Origin: Gadus chalcogrammus
Lineage: Eukaryota > Chordata > Actinopteri > Gadiformes > Gadidae
Direction of reading: 5' to 3'
Assembly (NCBI RefSeq): GCF_026213295.1
Contig: NC_079425.1
Coordinates: 28,805,188 to 28,869,187, forward strand
Length of the DNA: 64,000 bases
A model generated the notes under the pieces. The model saw only the letters and a program-made list of their open reading frames with translations, had not been told where the DNA came from and did no database searches. The position numbers were made by a program, and so were the translations under genes. Positions 38,373 to 50,609 of this stretch are shown in pieces; position 1 is the first letter of the stretch; every line of letters starts with the position of its first letter.

Positions 38373-41300
38373 ATGTTGATATCTCTGTCAATTTCAATGC
38401 AAACGTGTTACTAAGCTCACCGTAGCGTTATAGGGCCAACTCCACCATTTGGAAGTGATCAAAAAGTGATTCTAACGCTCTGAAAAGCATTTTGCGCTCA
38501 TAAACAAGAAATGTTGATATCTCTGTCAATTTCAATGCAAACGTGTTACTAAGCTCACCACAGGGTTATAGGGCCATTACTCCACCATTTAGAAGTAGTT
38601 TTGAGCAAAATCAACAATGTAAGGTCAAAAACACATTGTTGGCCAAAAAGTGATTCTAACGCTCTGAAAAGCATTTTGCGCTCATAAACAAGAAATGTTG
38701 ATATCTCTGTCAATTTCAATGCAAACGTGTTACTAAGCTCACCGTAGCGTTATAGGGCCAACTCCACCATTTGCAAGTGATCAAAAGGTGATTCTAACGC
38801 TCTGAAAAGCATTTTGCGCTCATAAACAAGAAATGTTGATATCTCTGTCAATTTCAATGCAAACGTGTTACTAAGCTCACCGTAGCGTTATAGGGCCAAT
38901 TCCACCATTTGGAAGTGATCAAAAAGTGATTCGAACGCTCTGAAAAGCATTTTGCGCTCATAAACAAGAAATGTTGATATCTCTGTCAATTTCAATGCAA
39001 ACGTGTTACTAAGCTCACCACAGGGTTATAGGGCCATTACTCCACCATTTGGAAGTAGTTTTGAGCAAAATCAACAATGTAAGGTCAAAAACACATTGTT
39101 GGCCAAAAAGAGATTCTAACGCTCTGAAAAGCATTTTGCGCTCATAAACAAGAAATGTTGATATCTCTGTCAATTTCAATGCAAACGTGTTACTAAGCTC
39201 ACCACAGGGTTATAGGGCCATTACTCCACCATTTGGAAGTAGTTTTGAGCAAAATCAACAATGTAAGGTCAAAAACACATTGTTGGCCAAAAAGAGATTC
39301 TAACGCTCTGAAAAGCATTTTGCGCTCATAAACAAGAAATGTTGATATCTCTGTCAATTTCAATGCAAACGTGTTACTAAGCTCACCGTAGCGTTGTAGG
39401 GCCAACTCCACCATTTGCAAGTGATCAAAAAGTGATTCTAACGCTCTGAAAAGCATTTTGCGCTCATAAACAAGAAATGTTGATATCTCTGTCAATTTCA
39501 ATGCAAACGTGTTACTAAGCTCACCGTAGCGTTATAGGGCCAACTCCACCATTTGGAAGTGATCAAAAAGTGATTCTAACGCTCTGAAAAGCATTTTGCG
39601 CTCATAAACAAGAAATGTTGATATCTCTGTCAATTTCAATGCAAACGTGTTACTAAGCTCACCACAGGGTTATAGGGCCATTACTCCACCATTTGGAAGT
39701 AGTTTTGAGCAAAATCAACAATGTAAGGTCAAAAACACATTGTTGGCCAAAAAGAGATTCTAACGCTCTGAAAAGCATTTTGCGCTCATAAACAAGAAAT
39801 GTTGATATCTCTGTCAATTTCAATGCAAACGTGTTACTAAGCTCACCGTAGCGTTGTAGGGCCAACTCCACCATTTGCAAGTGATCAAAAAGTGATTCTA
39901 ACGCTCTGAAAAGCATTTTGCGCTCATAAACAAGAAATGTTGATATCTCTGTCAATTTCAATGCAAACGTGTTACTAAGCTCACCACAGGGTTATAGGGC
40001 CATTACTCCACCATTTGGAAGTAGTTTTGAGCAAAATCAACAATGTAAGGTCAAAAACACATTGTTGGCCAAAAAGTGATTCTAGCGCTCTGAAAAGCAT
40101 TTTGCGCTCATAAACAAGAGATGTTGATATCTCTGTCAATTTCAATGCAAACGTGTTACTAAGCTCACCGTAGCGTTTTAGGGCCAACTCCACCATTTGG
40201 AAGTGATCAAAAAGTGATTCTAACGCTCTGAAAAGCATTTTGCGCTCATAAACAAGAGATGTTGATATCTCTGTCAATTTCAATGCAAACGTGTTACTAA
40301 GCTCACCACAGGGCTATAGGGCCATTACTCCACCATTTGGAAGTAGTTTTGAGCAAAATCAACAATGTAAGGTCAAAAACACATTGTTGGCCAAAAAGAG
40401 ATTCTAACGCTCTGAAAAGCATTTTGCGCTCATAAACAAGAAATGTTGATATCTCTGTCAATTTCAATGCAAACGTGTTACTAAGCTCACCACAGGGTTA
40501 TAGGGCCATTACTCCACCATTTGGAAGTAGTTTTGAGCAAAATCAACAATGTAAGGTCAAAAACACATTGTTGGCCAAAAAGAGATTCTAACGCTCTGAA
40601 AAGCATTTTGCGCTCATAAACAAGAAATGTTGATATCTCTGTAAATTTCAATGCAAACGTGTTACTAAGCTCAACATAGCGTTATAGGGCCAACTCCACC
40701 ATTTTGAAGTGATCAAAAAGTGATTCTAACGCTCTGAAAAGCATTTTGCGCTCATAAACAAGAAATGTTGATATCTCTGTCAATTTCAATGCAAACGTGT
40801 TACTAAGCTCACCACAGGGTTATAGGGCCATTACTCCACCATTTGGAAGTAGTTTTGAGCAAAATCAACAATGTAAGGTCAAAAACACATTGTTGGCCAA
40901 AAAGAGATTCTAACGCTCTGAAAAGCATTTTGCGCTCATAAACAAGAAATGTTGATATCTCTGTCAATTTCAATGCAAACGTGTTACTAAGCTCACCGTA
41001 GCGTTGTAGGGCCAACTCCACCATTTGCAAGTGATCAAAAAGTGATTCTAACGCTCTGAAAAGCATTTTGCGCTCATAAACAAGAAATGTTGATATCTCT
41101 GTCAATTTCAATGCAAACGTGTTACTAAGCTCACCACAGGGTTATAGGGCCATTACTCCACCATTTGGAAGTAGTTTTGAGCAAAATCAACAATGTAAGG
41201 TCAAAAACACATTGTTGGCCAAAAAGTGATTCTAGCGCTCTGAAAAGCATTTTGCGCTCATAAACAAGAGATGTTGATATCTCTGTCAATTTCAATGCAA

Positions 41301-41592
41301 ACGTGTTACTAAGCTCACCGTAGCGTTTTAGGGCCAACTCCACCATTTGGAAGTGATCAAAAAGTGATTCTAACGCTCTGAAAAGCATTTTGCGCTCATA
41401 AACAAGAAATGTTGATATCTCTGTCAATTTCAATGCAAACGTGTTACTAAGCTCACCACAGGGTTATAGGGCCATTACTCCACCATTTGGAAGTAGTTTT
41501 GAGCAAAATCAACAATGTAAGGTCAAAAACACATTGTTGGCCAAAAAGTGATTCTAGCGCTCTGAAAAGCATTTTGCGCTCATAAACAAGAA
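38373..41592. repeat. Canonical L/S block, copy of 25,443-27,320 and 26,690-27,512
   Basis: 38,373-40,250 matches 25,443-27,320 at offset 12,930, and 40,770-41,592 matches 26,690-27,512 at offset 14,080. The intervening ~500 bp contains TCAACATAGCG with ATTTTGAAG (40,671), seen again at 43,452. No gene was seen. Confidence 0.87.
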
Positions 41593-41978
41593 ATGTTGAT
41601 ATCTCTGTCAATTTCAATGCAAACGTGTTACTTAGCTTACCAAAGGGTTATAGGGCCATACTCCACTATTTGGAAGTGGAATACATTAGTTTTGAGTAGA
41701 ATCAACAATATAAGATTAAAGACACATTGTTGGTCAAAAAGTGATTCTAGCGCTCTGAAAAGCATTTTGCAAGCGTAAAAAACAAAAATGTTGATATCTG
41801 TCAATTTCAATGCAAACGTGTTACTGAGCTTATCAAAGGGTTATAGGGCCATACTCCACTATTTGGAAGTGTAATACATTAGTTTTGAGCAAAATCAACA
41901 ATGTAAGGTCAAAAACACATTGTTGGCCAAAAAGAGATTCTAACGCTCTGAAAAGCATTTTGCGCTCATAAACAAGAA
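41593..41978. repeat. Older units L'b, L'c without T
   Basis: L'b here matches 27,513 at offset 14,080 but retains the normal GCAAGCG end and continues into L'c. This is the arrangement expected before the 27,690 joint formed. Confidence 0.88.
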
Positions 41979-43590
41979 ATGTTGATATCTCTGTCAATTT
42001 CAATGCAAACGTGTTACTAAGCTCACCGTAGCGTTATAGGGCCAACTCCACCATTTGGAAGTGATCAAAAAGTGATTCTAACGCTCTGAAAAGCATTTTG
42101 CGCTCATAAACAAGAAATGTTGATATCTCTGTCAATTTCAATGCAAACGTGTTACTAAGCTCACCACAGGGTTATAGGGCCATTACTCCACCATTTGGAA
42201 GTAGTTTTGAGCAAAATCAACAATGTAAGGTCAAAAACACATTGTTGGCCAAAAAGTGATTCTAGCGCTCTGAAAAGCATTTTGCGCTCATAAAACAAGA
42301 AATGTTGATATCTCTGTCAATTTCAATGCAAACGTGTTACTAAGCTCACCACAGGGTTATAGGGCCATTACTCCACCATTTGGAAGTAGTTTTGAGCAAA
42401 ATCAACAATGTAAGGTCAAAAACACATTGTTGGCCAAAAAGAGATTCTAACGCTCTGAAAAGCATTTTGCGCTCATAAACAAGAAATGTTGATATCTCTG
42501 TCAATTTCAATGCAAACGTGTTACTAAGCTCACCGTAGCGTTGAAGGGCCAACTCCACCATTTGCAAGTGATCAAAAAGTGATTCTAACGCTCTGAAAAG
42601 CATTTTGCGCTCATAAACAAGAAATGTTGATATCTCTGTCAATTTCAATGCAAACGTGTTACTAAGCTCACCGTAGCGTTATAGGGCCAACTCCACCATT
42701 TGGAAGTGATCAAAAAGTGATTCTAACGCTCTGAAAAGCATTTTGCGCTCATAAAAAAAGAAATGTTGATATCTCTGTCAATTTCAATGCAAACGTGTTA
42801 CTAAGCTCACCGTAGCGTTATAGGGCCAACTCCACCATTTGCAAGTGATCAAAAGGTGATTCTAACGCTCTGAAAAGCATTTTGCGCTCATAAACAAGAA
42901 ATGTTGATATCTCTGTCAATTTCAATGCAAACGTGTTACTGAGCTCACCGTAGCGTTATAGGGCCAATTCCACCATTTGGAAGTGATCAAAAAGTGATTC
43001 GAACGCTCTGAAAAGCATTTTGCGCTCATAAACAAGAGATGTTGATATCTCTGTCAATTTCAATGCAAACGTGTTACTAAGCTCACCACAGGGTTATAGG
43101 GCCATTACTCCACCATTTGGAAGTAGTTTTGAGCAAAATCAACAATGTAAGGTCAAAAACACATTGTTGGCCAAAAAGTAGATTCTAACGCTCTGAAAAG
43201 CATTTTGCGCTCATAAACAAGAAATGTTGATATCTCTGTCAATTTCAATGCAAACGTGTTACTAAGCTCACCACAGGGTTATAGGGCCATTACTCCACCA
43301 TTTGGAAGTAGTTTTGAGCAAAATCAACAATGTAAGGTCAAAAACACATTGTTGGCCAAAAAGAGATTCTAACGCTCTGAAAAGCATTTTGCGCTCATAA
43401 ACAAGAAATGTTGATATCTCTGTCAATTTCAATGCAAACGTGTTACTAAGCTCAACATAGCGTTATAGGGCCAACTCCACCATTTTGAAGTGATCAAAAA
43501 GTGATTCTAACGCTCTGAAAAGCATTTTGCGCTCATAAACAAGAAATGTTGATATCTCTGTCAATTTCAATGCAAACGTGTTACTAAGCT
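41979..43590. repeat. Canonical L/S block; private indels begin
   Basis: L and S units, with unusual forms such as CATAAAACAAG (42,290), GCGTTGAAGGG (42,539) and AAAGTAGATTC (43,177). TCAACATAGCG at 43,452 matches 40,671 at offset 2,781. No gene was seen. Confidence 0.84.
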
Positions 43591-46500
43591 CACCACAGGG
43601 TTATAGGGCCATTACTCCACCATTTGGAAGTAGTTTTGAGCAAAATCAACAATGTAAGGTCAAAAACACATTGTTGGCCAAAAAGTGATTCTAGCGCTCT
43701 GAAAAGCATTTTGCGCTCATAAACAAGAAATGTTGATATCTCTGTCAATTTCAATGCAAACGTGTTACTAAGCTCACCACAGGGTTATAGGGCCATTACT
43801 CCACCATTTGGAAGTAGTTTTGAGCAAAATCAACAATGTAAGGTCAAAAACACATTGTTGGCCAAAAAGTGATTCTAGCGCTCTGAAAAGCATTTTGCGC
43901 TCATAAACAAGAAATGTTGATATCTCTGTCAATTCAATGCAAACGTGTTACTAAGCTCACCGTAGCGATTTAGGGCCAACTCCACCATTTGGAAGTGATC
44001 AAAAAGTGATTCTAACGCTCTGAAAAGCATTTTGCGCTCATAAACAAGAAATTTTGATATCTCTGTCAATTTCAATGCAAACGTGTTACTAAGCTCACCA
44101 CAGGGTTATAGGGCCATTACTCCACCATTTGGAAGTAGTTTTGAGCAAAATCAACAATGTAAGGTCAAAAACACATTGTTGGCCAAAAAGTGATTCTAGC
44201 GCTCTGAAAAGCATTTTGCGCTCATAAACAAGAAATGTTGATATCTCTGTCAATTTCCAATGCAAACGTGTTACTAAGCTCACCACAGGGTTATAGGGCC
44301 ATTACTCCACCATTTGGAAGTAGTTTTGAGCAAAATCAACAATGTAAGGTCAAAAACACATTGTTGGCCAAAAAGAGATTCTAACGCTCTGAAAAGCATT
44401 TTGCGCTCATAAACAAGAAATGTTGATATCTCTGTCAATTTCAATGCAAACGTGTTACTAAGCTCACCGTAGCGTTGTAGGGCCAACTCCACCATTTGCA
44501 AGTGATCAAAAAGTGATTCTAACGCTCTGAAAAGCATTTTGCGCTCATAAACAAGAAATGTTGATATCTCTGTCAATTTCAATGCAAACGTGTTACTAAG
44601 CTCACCACAGGGTTATAGGGCCATTACTCCACCATTTGGAAGTAGTTTTGAGCAAAATCAACAATGTAAGGTCAAAAACACATTGTTGGCCAAAAAGTGA
44701 TTCTAGCGCTCTGAAAAGCATTTTGCGCTCATAAACAAGAAATGTTGATATCTCTGTCAATTTCAATGCAAACGTGTTACTAAGCTCACCACAGGGTTAT
44801 AGGGCCATTACTCCACCATTTGGAAGTAGTTTTGAGCAAAATCAACAATGTAAGGTCAAAAACACATTGTTGGCCAAAAAGTGATTCTAGCGCTCTGAAA
44901 AGCATTTTGCGCTCATAAACAAGAAATGTTGATATCTCTGTCAATTTCAATGCAAACGTGTTACGAAGCTCAACGTAGCGTTATAGGGCCAATTCCACCA
45001 TTTGGAAGTGATCAAAAAGTGATTCTAACGCTCTGAAAAGCATTTTGCGCTCATAAACAAGAAATGTTGATATCTCTGTCAATTTCAATGCAAACGTGTT
45101 ACTAAGCTCACCACAGGGTTATAGGGCCATTACTCCACCATTTGGAAGTAGTTTTGAGCAAAATCAACAATGTAAGGTCAAAAACACATTGTTGGCCAAA
45201 AAGTGATTCTAGCGCTCTGAAAAGCATTTTGCGCTCATAAACAAGAAATGTTGATATCTCTGTCAATTTCAATGCAAACGTGTTACTAAGCTCACCACAG
45301 GGTTATAGGGCCATTACTCCACCATTTGGAAGTAGTTTTGAGCAAAATCAACAATGTAAGGTCAAAAACACATTGTTGGCCAAAAAGTGATTCTAGCGCT
45401 CTGAAAAGCATTTTGCGCTCATAAACAAGAAATGTTGATATCTCTGTCAATTTCAATGCAAACGTGTTACTAAGCTCACCGTAGCGTTATAGGGCCAATT
45501 CCACCATTTGGAAGTGATCAAAAAGTGATTTGAACGCTCTGAAAAGCATTTTGCGCTCATAAACAAGAAATGTTGATATCTCTGTCAATTTCAATGCAAA
45601 CGTGTTACTAAGCTCACCACAGGGTTATAGGGCCATTACTCCACCATTTGGAAGTAGTTTTGAGCAAAATCAACAATGTAAGGTCAAAAACACATTGTTG
45701 GCCAAAAAGTGATTCTAGCGCTCTGAAAAGCATTTTGCGCTCATAAACAAGAAATGTTGATATCTCTGTCAATTTCAATGCAAACGTGTTACTAAGCTCA
45801 CCACAGGGTTATAGGGCCATTACTCCACCATTTGGAAGTAGTTTTGAGCAAAATCAACAATGTAAGGTCAAAAACACATTGTTGGCCAAAAAGTGATTCT
45901 AGCGCTCTGAAAAGCATTTTGCGCTCATAAACAAGAAATGTTGATATCTCTGTCAATTTCAATGCAAACGTGTTACTAAGCTCACCGTAGCGTTATAGGG
46001 CCAACTTCCACCATTTGGAAGTGATCAAAAAGTGATTCTAACGCTCTGAAAAGCATTTTGCGCTCATAAACAAGAAATGTTGATATCTCTGTCAATTTCA
46101 ATGCAAACGTGTTACTAAGCTCACCACAGGGTTATAGGGCCATTACTCCACCATTTGGAAGTAGTTTTGAGCAAAATCAACAATGTAAGGTCAAAAACAC
46201 ATTGTTGGCCAAAAAGTGATTCTAGCGCTCTGAAAAGCATTTTGCGCTCATAAACAAGAAATGTTGATATCTCTGTCAATTTCAATGCAAACGTGTTACT
46301 AAGCTCACCACAGGGTTATAGGGCCATTACTCCACCATTTGGAAGTAGTTTTGAGCAAAATCAACAATGTAAGGTCAAAAACACATTGTTGGCCAAAAAG
46401 TGATTCTAGCGCTCTGAAAAGCATTTTGCGCTCATAAACAAGAAATGTTGATATCTCTGTCAATTTCAATGCAAACGTGTTACTAAGCTCACCGTAGCGT

Positions 46501-46627
46501 TATAGGGCCAACTCCACCATTTGCAAGTGATCAAAAAGTGATTCTAACGCTCTGAAAAGCATTTTGCGCTCATAAACAAGAAATGTTGATATCTCTGTCA
46601 ATTTCAATGCAAACGTGTTACTAAGCT
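43591..46627. repeat. Six tandem copies of a 506-bp L-L-S higher-order repeat
   Basis: Measured at CACCACAGGG of the first L in each set, copies start at 43,591, 44,096, 44,603, 45,109, 45,615 and 46,122, a period of 505-507 bp. Each copy is two L units with GTGATTCTAGCG, or occasionally GAGATTCTAACG, followed by one S unit. The S units differ among copies: GCGATTTAGG, GCGTTGTAGG, AACGTAGCG, ATTTGAACG and CAACTTCCACC. This is the most regular higher-order structure in the window. Confidence 0.88.
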
Positions 46628-48653
46628 CACCGTAGCGTTATAGGGCCAACTCCACCATTTGGAAGTGATCAAAAAGTGATTCTAACGCTCTGAAAAGCAT
46701 TTTGCGCTCATAAACAAGAAATGTTGATATCTCTGTCAATTTCAATGCAAACGTGTTACTAAGCTCACCACAGGGTTATAGGGCCATTACTCCACCATTT
46801 GGAAGTAGTTTTGAGCAAAATCAACAATGTAAGGTCAAAAACACATTGTTGGCCAAAAAGTGATTCTAGCGCTCTGAAAAGCATTTTGCGCTCATAAACA
46901 AGAAATGTTGATATCTCTGTCAATTTCAATGCAAACGTGTTACTAAGCTCACCGTAGCGTTGTAGGGCCAACTCCACCATTTGCAAGTGATCAAAAAGTG
47001 ATTCTAACGCTCTGAAAAGCATTTTGCGCTCATAAACAAGAAATGTTGATATCTCTGTCAATTTCAATGCAAACGTGTTACTAAGCTCACCACAGGGTTA
47101 TAGGGCCATTACTCCACCATTTGGAAGTAGTTTTGAGCAAAATCAACAATGTAAGGTCAAAAACACATTGTTGGCCAAAAAGTGATTCTAGCGCTCTGAA
47201 AAGCATTTTGCGCTCATAAACAAGAGATGTTGATATCTCTGTCAATTTCAATGCAAACGTGTTACTAAGCTCACCGTAGCGTTTTAGGGCCAACTCCACC
47301 ATTTGCAAGTGATCAAAAAGTTATTCTAACGCTCTGAAAAGCATTTTGCGCTCATAAACAAGAAATGTTGATATCTCTGTCAATTTCAATGCAAACGTGT
47401 TACTAAGCTCACCACAGGGTTATAGGGCCATTACTCCACCATTTGGAAGTAGTTTTGAGCAAAATCAACAATGTAAGGTCAAAAACACATTGTTGGCCAA
47501 AAAGAGATTCTAACGCTCTGAAAAGCATTTTGCGCTCATAAACAAGAAATGTTGATATCTCTGTCAATTTCAATGCAAACGTGTTACTAAGCTCACCGTA
47601 GCGTTAGTAGGGCCAACTCCACCATTTGCAAGTGATCAAAAAGTGATTCTAACGCTCTGAAAAGCATTTTGCGCTCATAAACAAGAAATGTTGATATCTC
47701 TGTCAATTTCAATGCAAACGTGTTACTAAGCTCACCGTAGCGTTATAGGGCCAACTCCACCATTTGGAAGTGATCAAAAAGTGATTCTAACGCTCTGAAA
47801 AGCATTTTGCGCTCATAAACAAGAAATGTTGATATCTCTGTCAATTTCAATGCAAACGTGTTACTAAGCTCACCACAGGCTTATAGGGCCATTACTCCAC
47901 CATTTGGAAGTAGTTTTGAGCAAAATAAACAATGTAAGGTCAAAAACACATTGTTGGCCAAAAAGAGATTCTAACGCTCTGAAAAGCATTTTGCGCTCAT
48001 AAAAAAAGAAATGTTGATATCTCTGTCAATTTCAATGCAAACGTGTTACTAAGCTCACCGTAGCGTTGTAGGGCCAACTCCACCATTTGCAAGTGATCAA
48101 AAAGTGATTCTAACGCTCTGAAAAGCATTTTGCGCTCATAAACAAGAAATGTTGATATCTCTGTCAATTTCAATGCAAACGTGTTACTAAGCTCACCACA
48201 GGGTTATAGGGCCATTACTCCACCATTTGGAAGTAGTTTTGAGCAAAATCAACAATGTAAGGTCAAAAACACATTGTTGGCCAAAAGTGATTCTAGCGCT
48301 CTGAAAAGCATTTTGCGCTCATAAACAAGAGATGTTGATATCTCTGTCAATTTCAATGCAAACGTGTTACTAAGCTCACCGTAGCGTTTTAGGGCCAACT
48401 CCACCATTTGGAAGTGATCAAAAAGTGATTCTAACGCTCTGAAAAGCATTTTGCGCTCATAAACAAGAAATGTTGATATCTCTGTCAATTTCAATGCAAA
48501 CGTGTTACTAAGCTCACCACAGGGTTATAGGGCCATTACTCCACCATTTGGAAGTAGTTTTGAGCAAAATCAACAATGTAAGGTCAAAAACACATTGTTG
48601 GCCAAAAAGTGATTCTAGCGCTCTGAAAAGCATTTTGCGCTCATAAACAAGAA
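46628..48653. repeat. Canonical L/S block with long-range copy of 17.6-18.35 kb
   Basis: 47,410-48,170 matches 17,590-18,350 at offset 29,819, rising to 29,820 after an extra base at 47,607. Private forms include GCGTTAGTAGG, CATAAAAAAAGAAATG and CCAAAAGTGATT. No gene was seen. Confidence 0.84.
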
Positions 48654-48982
48654 ATGTTGATATCTCTGTCAATTTCAATGCAAACGTGTTACTAGCTTAC
48701 CACAGGGTTATAGGGCCATTACTCCACCATTTGGAAGTGGAATAGTTTTGAGCAAATCAACAATGTAAGGTCAAAGACACATTGTTGGCCAAAAAGTGAT
48801 TCTAGCGCTCTGAAAAGCATTTTGCAGCTCATAAAAATAAGAAATGTTGATATCTCTGTCAATTTCAATGCAAACGTGTTATTAAGCTTACCAAAGGGTT
48901 ATAGGGCCATACTCCACCATTTGGAAGTGATCAAAAAGTGATTCTAACGCTCTGAAAAGCATTTTGCGCTCATAAACAAGAA
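48654..48982. repeat. Scrambled L'/L units
   Basis: Units that mix L' and canonical features: TTACTAGCTTACCACAGGG, GGAATAGTTTTGAGCAAATC, GCAGCTCATAAAAATAAG and TTATTAAGCTTACC followed by an S-type GTGATC. Several small deletions occur within 200 bp. This could be a true recombinant or a consensus error. Confidence 0.75.
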
Positions 48983-50272
48983 ATGTTGATATCTCTGTCA
49001 ATTTCAATGCAAACGTGTTACTAAGCTCACCACAGGGTTATAGGGCCATTACTCCACCATTTGGAAGTAGTTTTGAGCAAAATCAACAATGTAAGGTCAA
49101 AAACACATTGTTGGCCAAAAAGTGATTCTAGCGCTCTGAAAAGCATTTTGCGCTCATAAACAAGAAATGTTGATATCTCTGTCAATTTCAATGCAAACGT
49201 GTTACTAAGCTCACCACAGGGTTATAGGGCCATTACTCCACCATTTGGAAGTAGTTTTGAGCAAAATCAACAATGTAAGGTCAAAAACACATTGTTGGCC
49301 AAAAAGATGATTCTAACGCTCTGAAAAGCATTTTGCGCTCATAAACAAGAAATGTTGATATCTCTGTCAATTTCAATGCAAACGTGTTACTAAGCTCACC
49401 GTAGCGTTATAGGGCCAACTCCACCATTTGCAAGTGATCAAAAAGTGATTCTAACGCTCTGAAAAGCATTTTGCGCTCATAAACAAGAAATGTTGATATC
49501 TCTGTCAATTTCAATGCAAACGTGTTACTAAGCTCACCGTAGCGTTATAGGGCCAACTCCACCATTTGGAAGTGATCAAAAAGTGATTCTAACGCTCTGA
49601 AAAGCATTTTGCGCTCATAAACAAGAAATGTTGATATCTCTGTCAATTTCAATGCAAACGTGTTACTAAGCTCACCGTAGCGTTATAGGGCCAACTCCAC
49701 CATTTGGAAGTGATCAAAAAGTGATTCTAACGCTCTGAAAAGCATTTTGCGCTCATAAACAAGAAATGTTGATATCTCTGTCAATTTCAATGCAAACGTG
49801 TTACTAAGCTCACCACAGGGCTTATAGGGCCATTACTCCACCATTTGGAAGTAGTTTTGAGCAAAATAAACAATGTAAGGTCAAAAACACATTGTTGGCC
49901 AAAAAGTGATTCTAACGCTCTGAAAAGCATTTTGCGCTCATAAACAAGAAATGTTGATATCTCTGTCAATTTCAATGCAAACGTGTTACTAAGCTCACCG
50001 TAGCGTTGTAGGGCCAACTCCACCATTTGCAAGTGATCAAAAAGTGATTCTAACGCTCTGAAAAGCATTTTGCGCTCATAAACAAGAAATGTTGATATCT
50101 CTGTCAATTTCAATGCAAACGTGTTACTAAGCTCACCACAGGGTTATAGGGCCATTACTCCAGCATTTGGAAGTAGTTTTGAGCAAAATCAACAATGTAA
50201 GGTCAAAAACACATTGTTGGCCAAAAAGTGATTCTAGCGCTCTGAAAAGCATTTTGCGCTCATAAACAAGAA
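48983..50272. repeat. Canonical L/S block
   Basis: L and S units with three consecutive S near 49,350-49,760. It contains the blended-looking forms AAAAAGATGATTC (49,301) and CACAGGGCTTATAGG (49,820). No gene was seen. Confidence 0.84.
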
Positions 50273-50609
50273 ATGTTGATATCTCTGTCAATTTCAATGC
50301 AAACGTGTTACTTAGCTCACCACAGGGTTATAGGGCCATTACTCCACCATTTGGAAGTGGATACAGTAGTTTGAGTAGAATCAACAATATAAGATTCAAA
50401 GACACATTGTTGGTCAAAAAGTGATTCTAGCGCTCTGAAAAGCATTTTGCAGCGTCATAAACAAGAAATGTTGATATCTCTGTCAATTTCAATGCAAACG
50501 TGTTACTAAGCTTATCAAGTAGCGTTATAGGGCCATACTCCACCTATTTGAAGTGATCAAAAAGTGATTCTAACGCTCTGAAAAGCTATTTTGCGCTCAT
50601 AAACAAGAA
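50273..50609. repeat. Scrambled L'b/L'c-like units
   Basis: Recognisable as L'b (GAGTAGAATC, TAAGATT) and L'c (CTTATCAA), but with GGATACAGTAGTTTGAG, GCAGCGTCATAAAC, TATCAAGTAGCG, CCACCTATTTG and AGCTATTTTGCG. Each reads as a merge of the L' and canonical versions of the same site. Confidence 0.76.
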
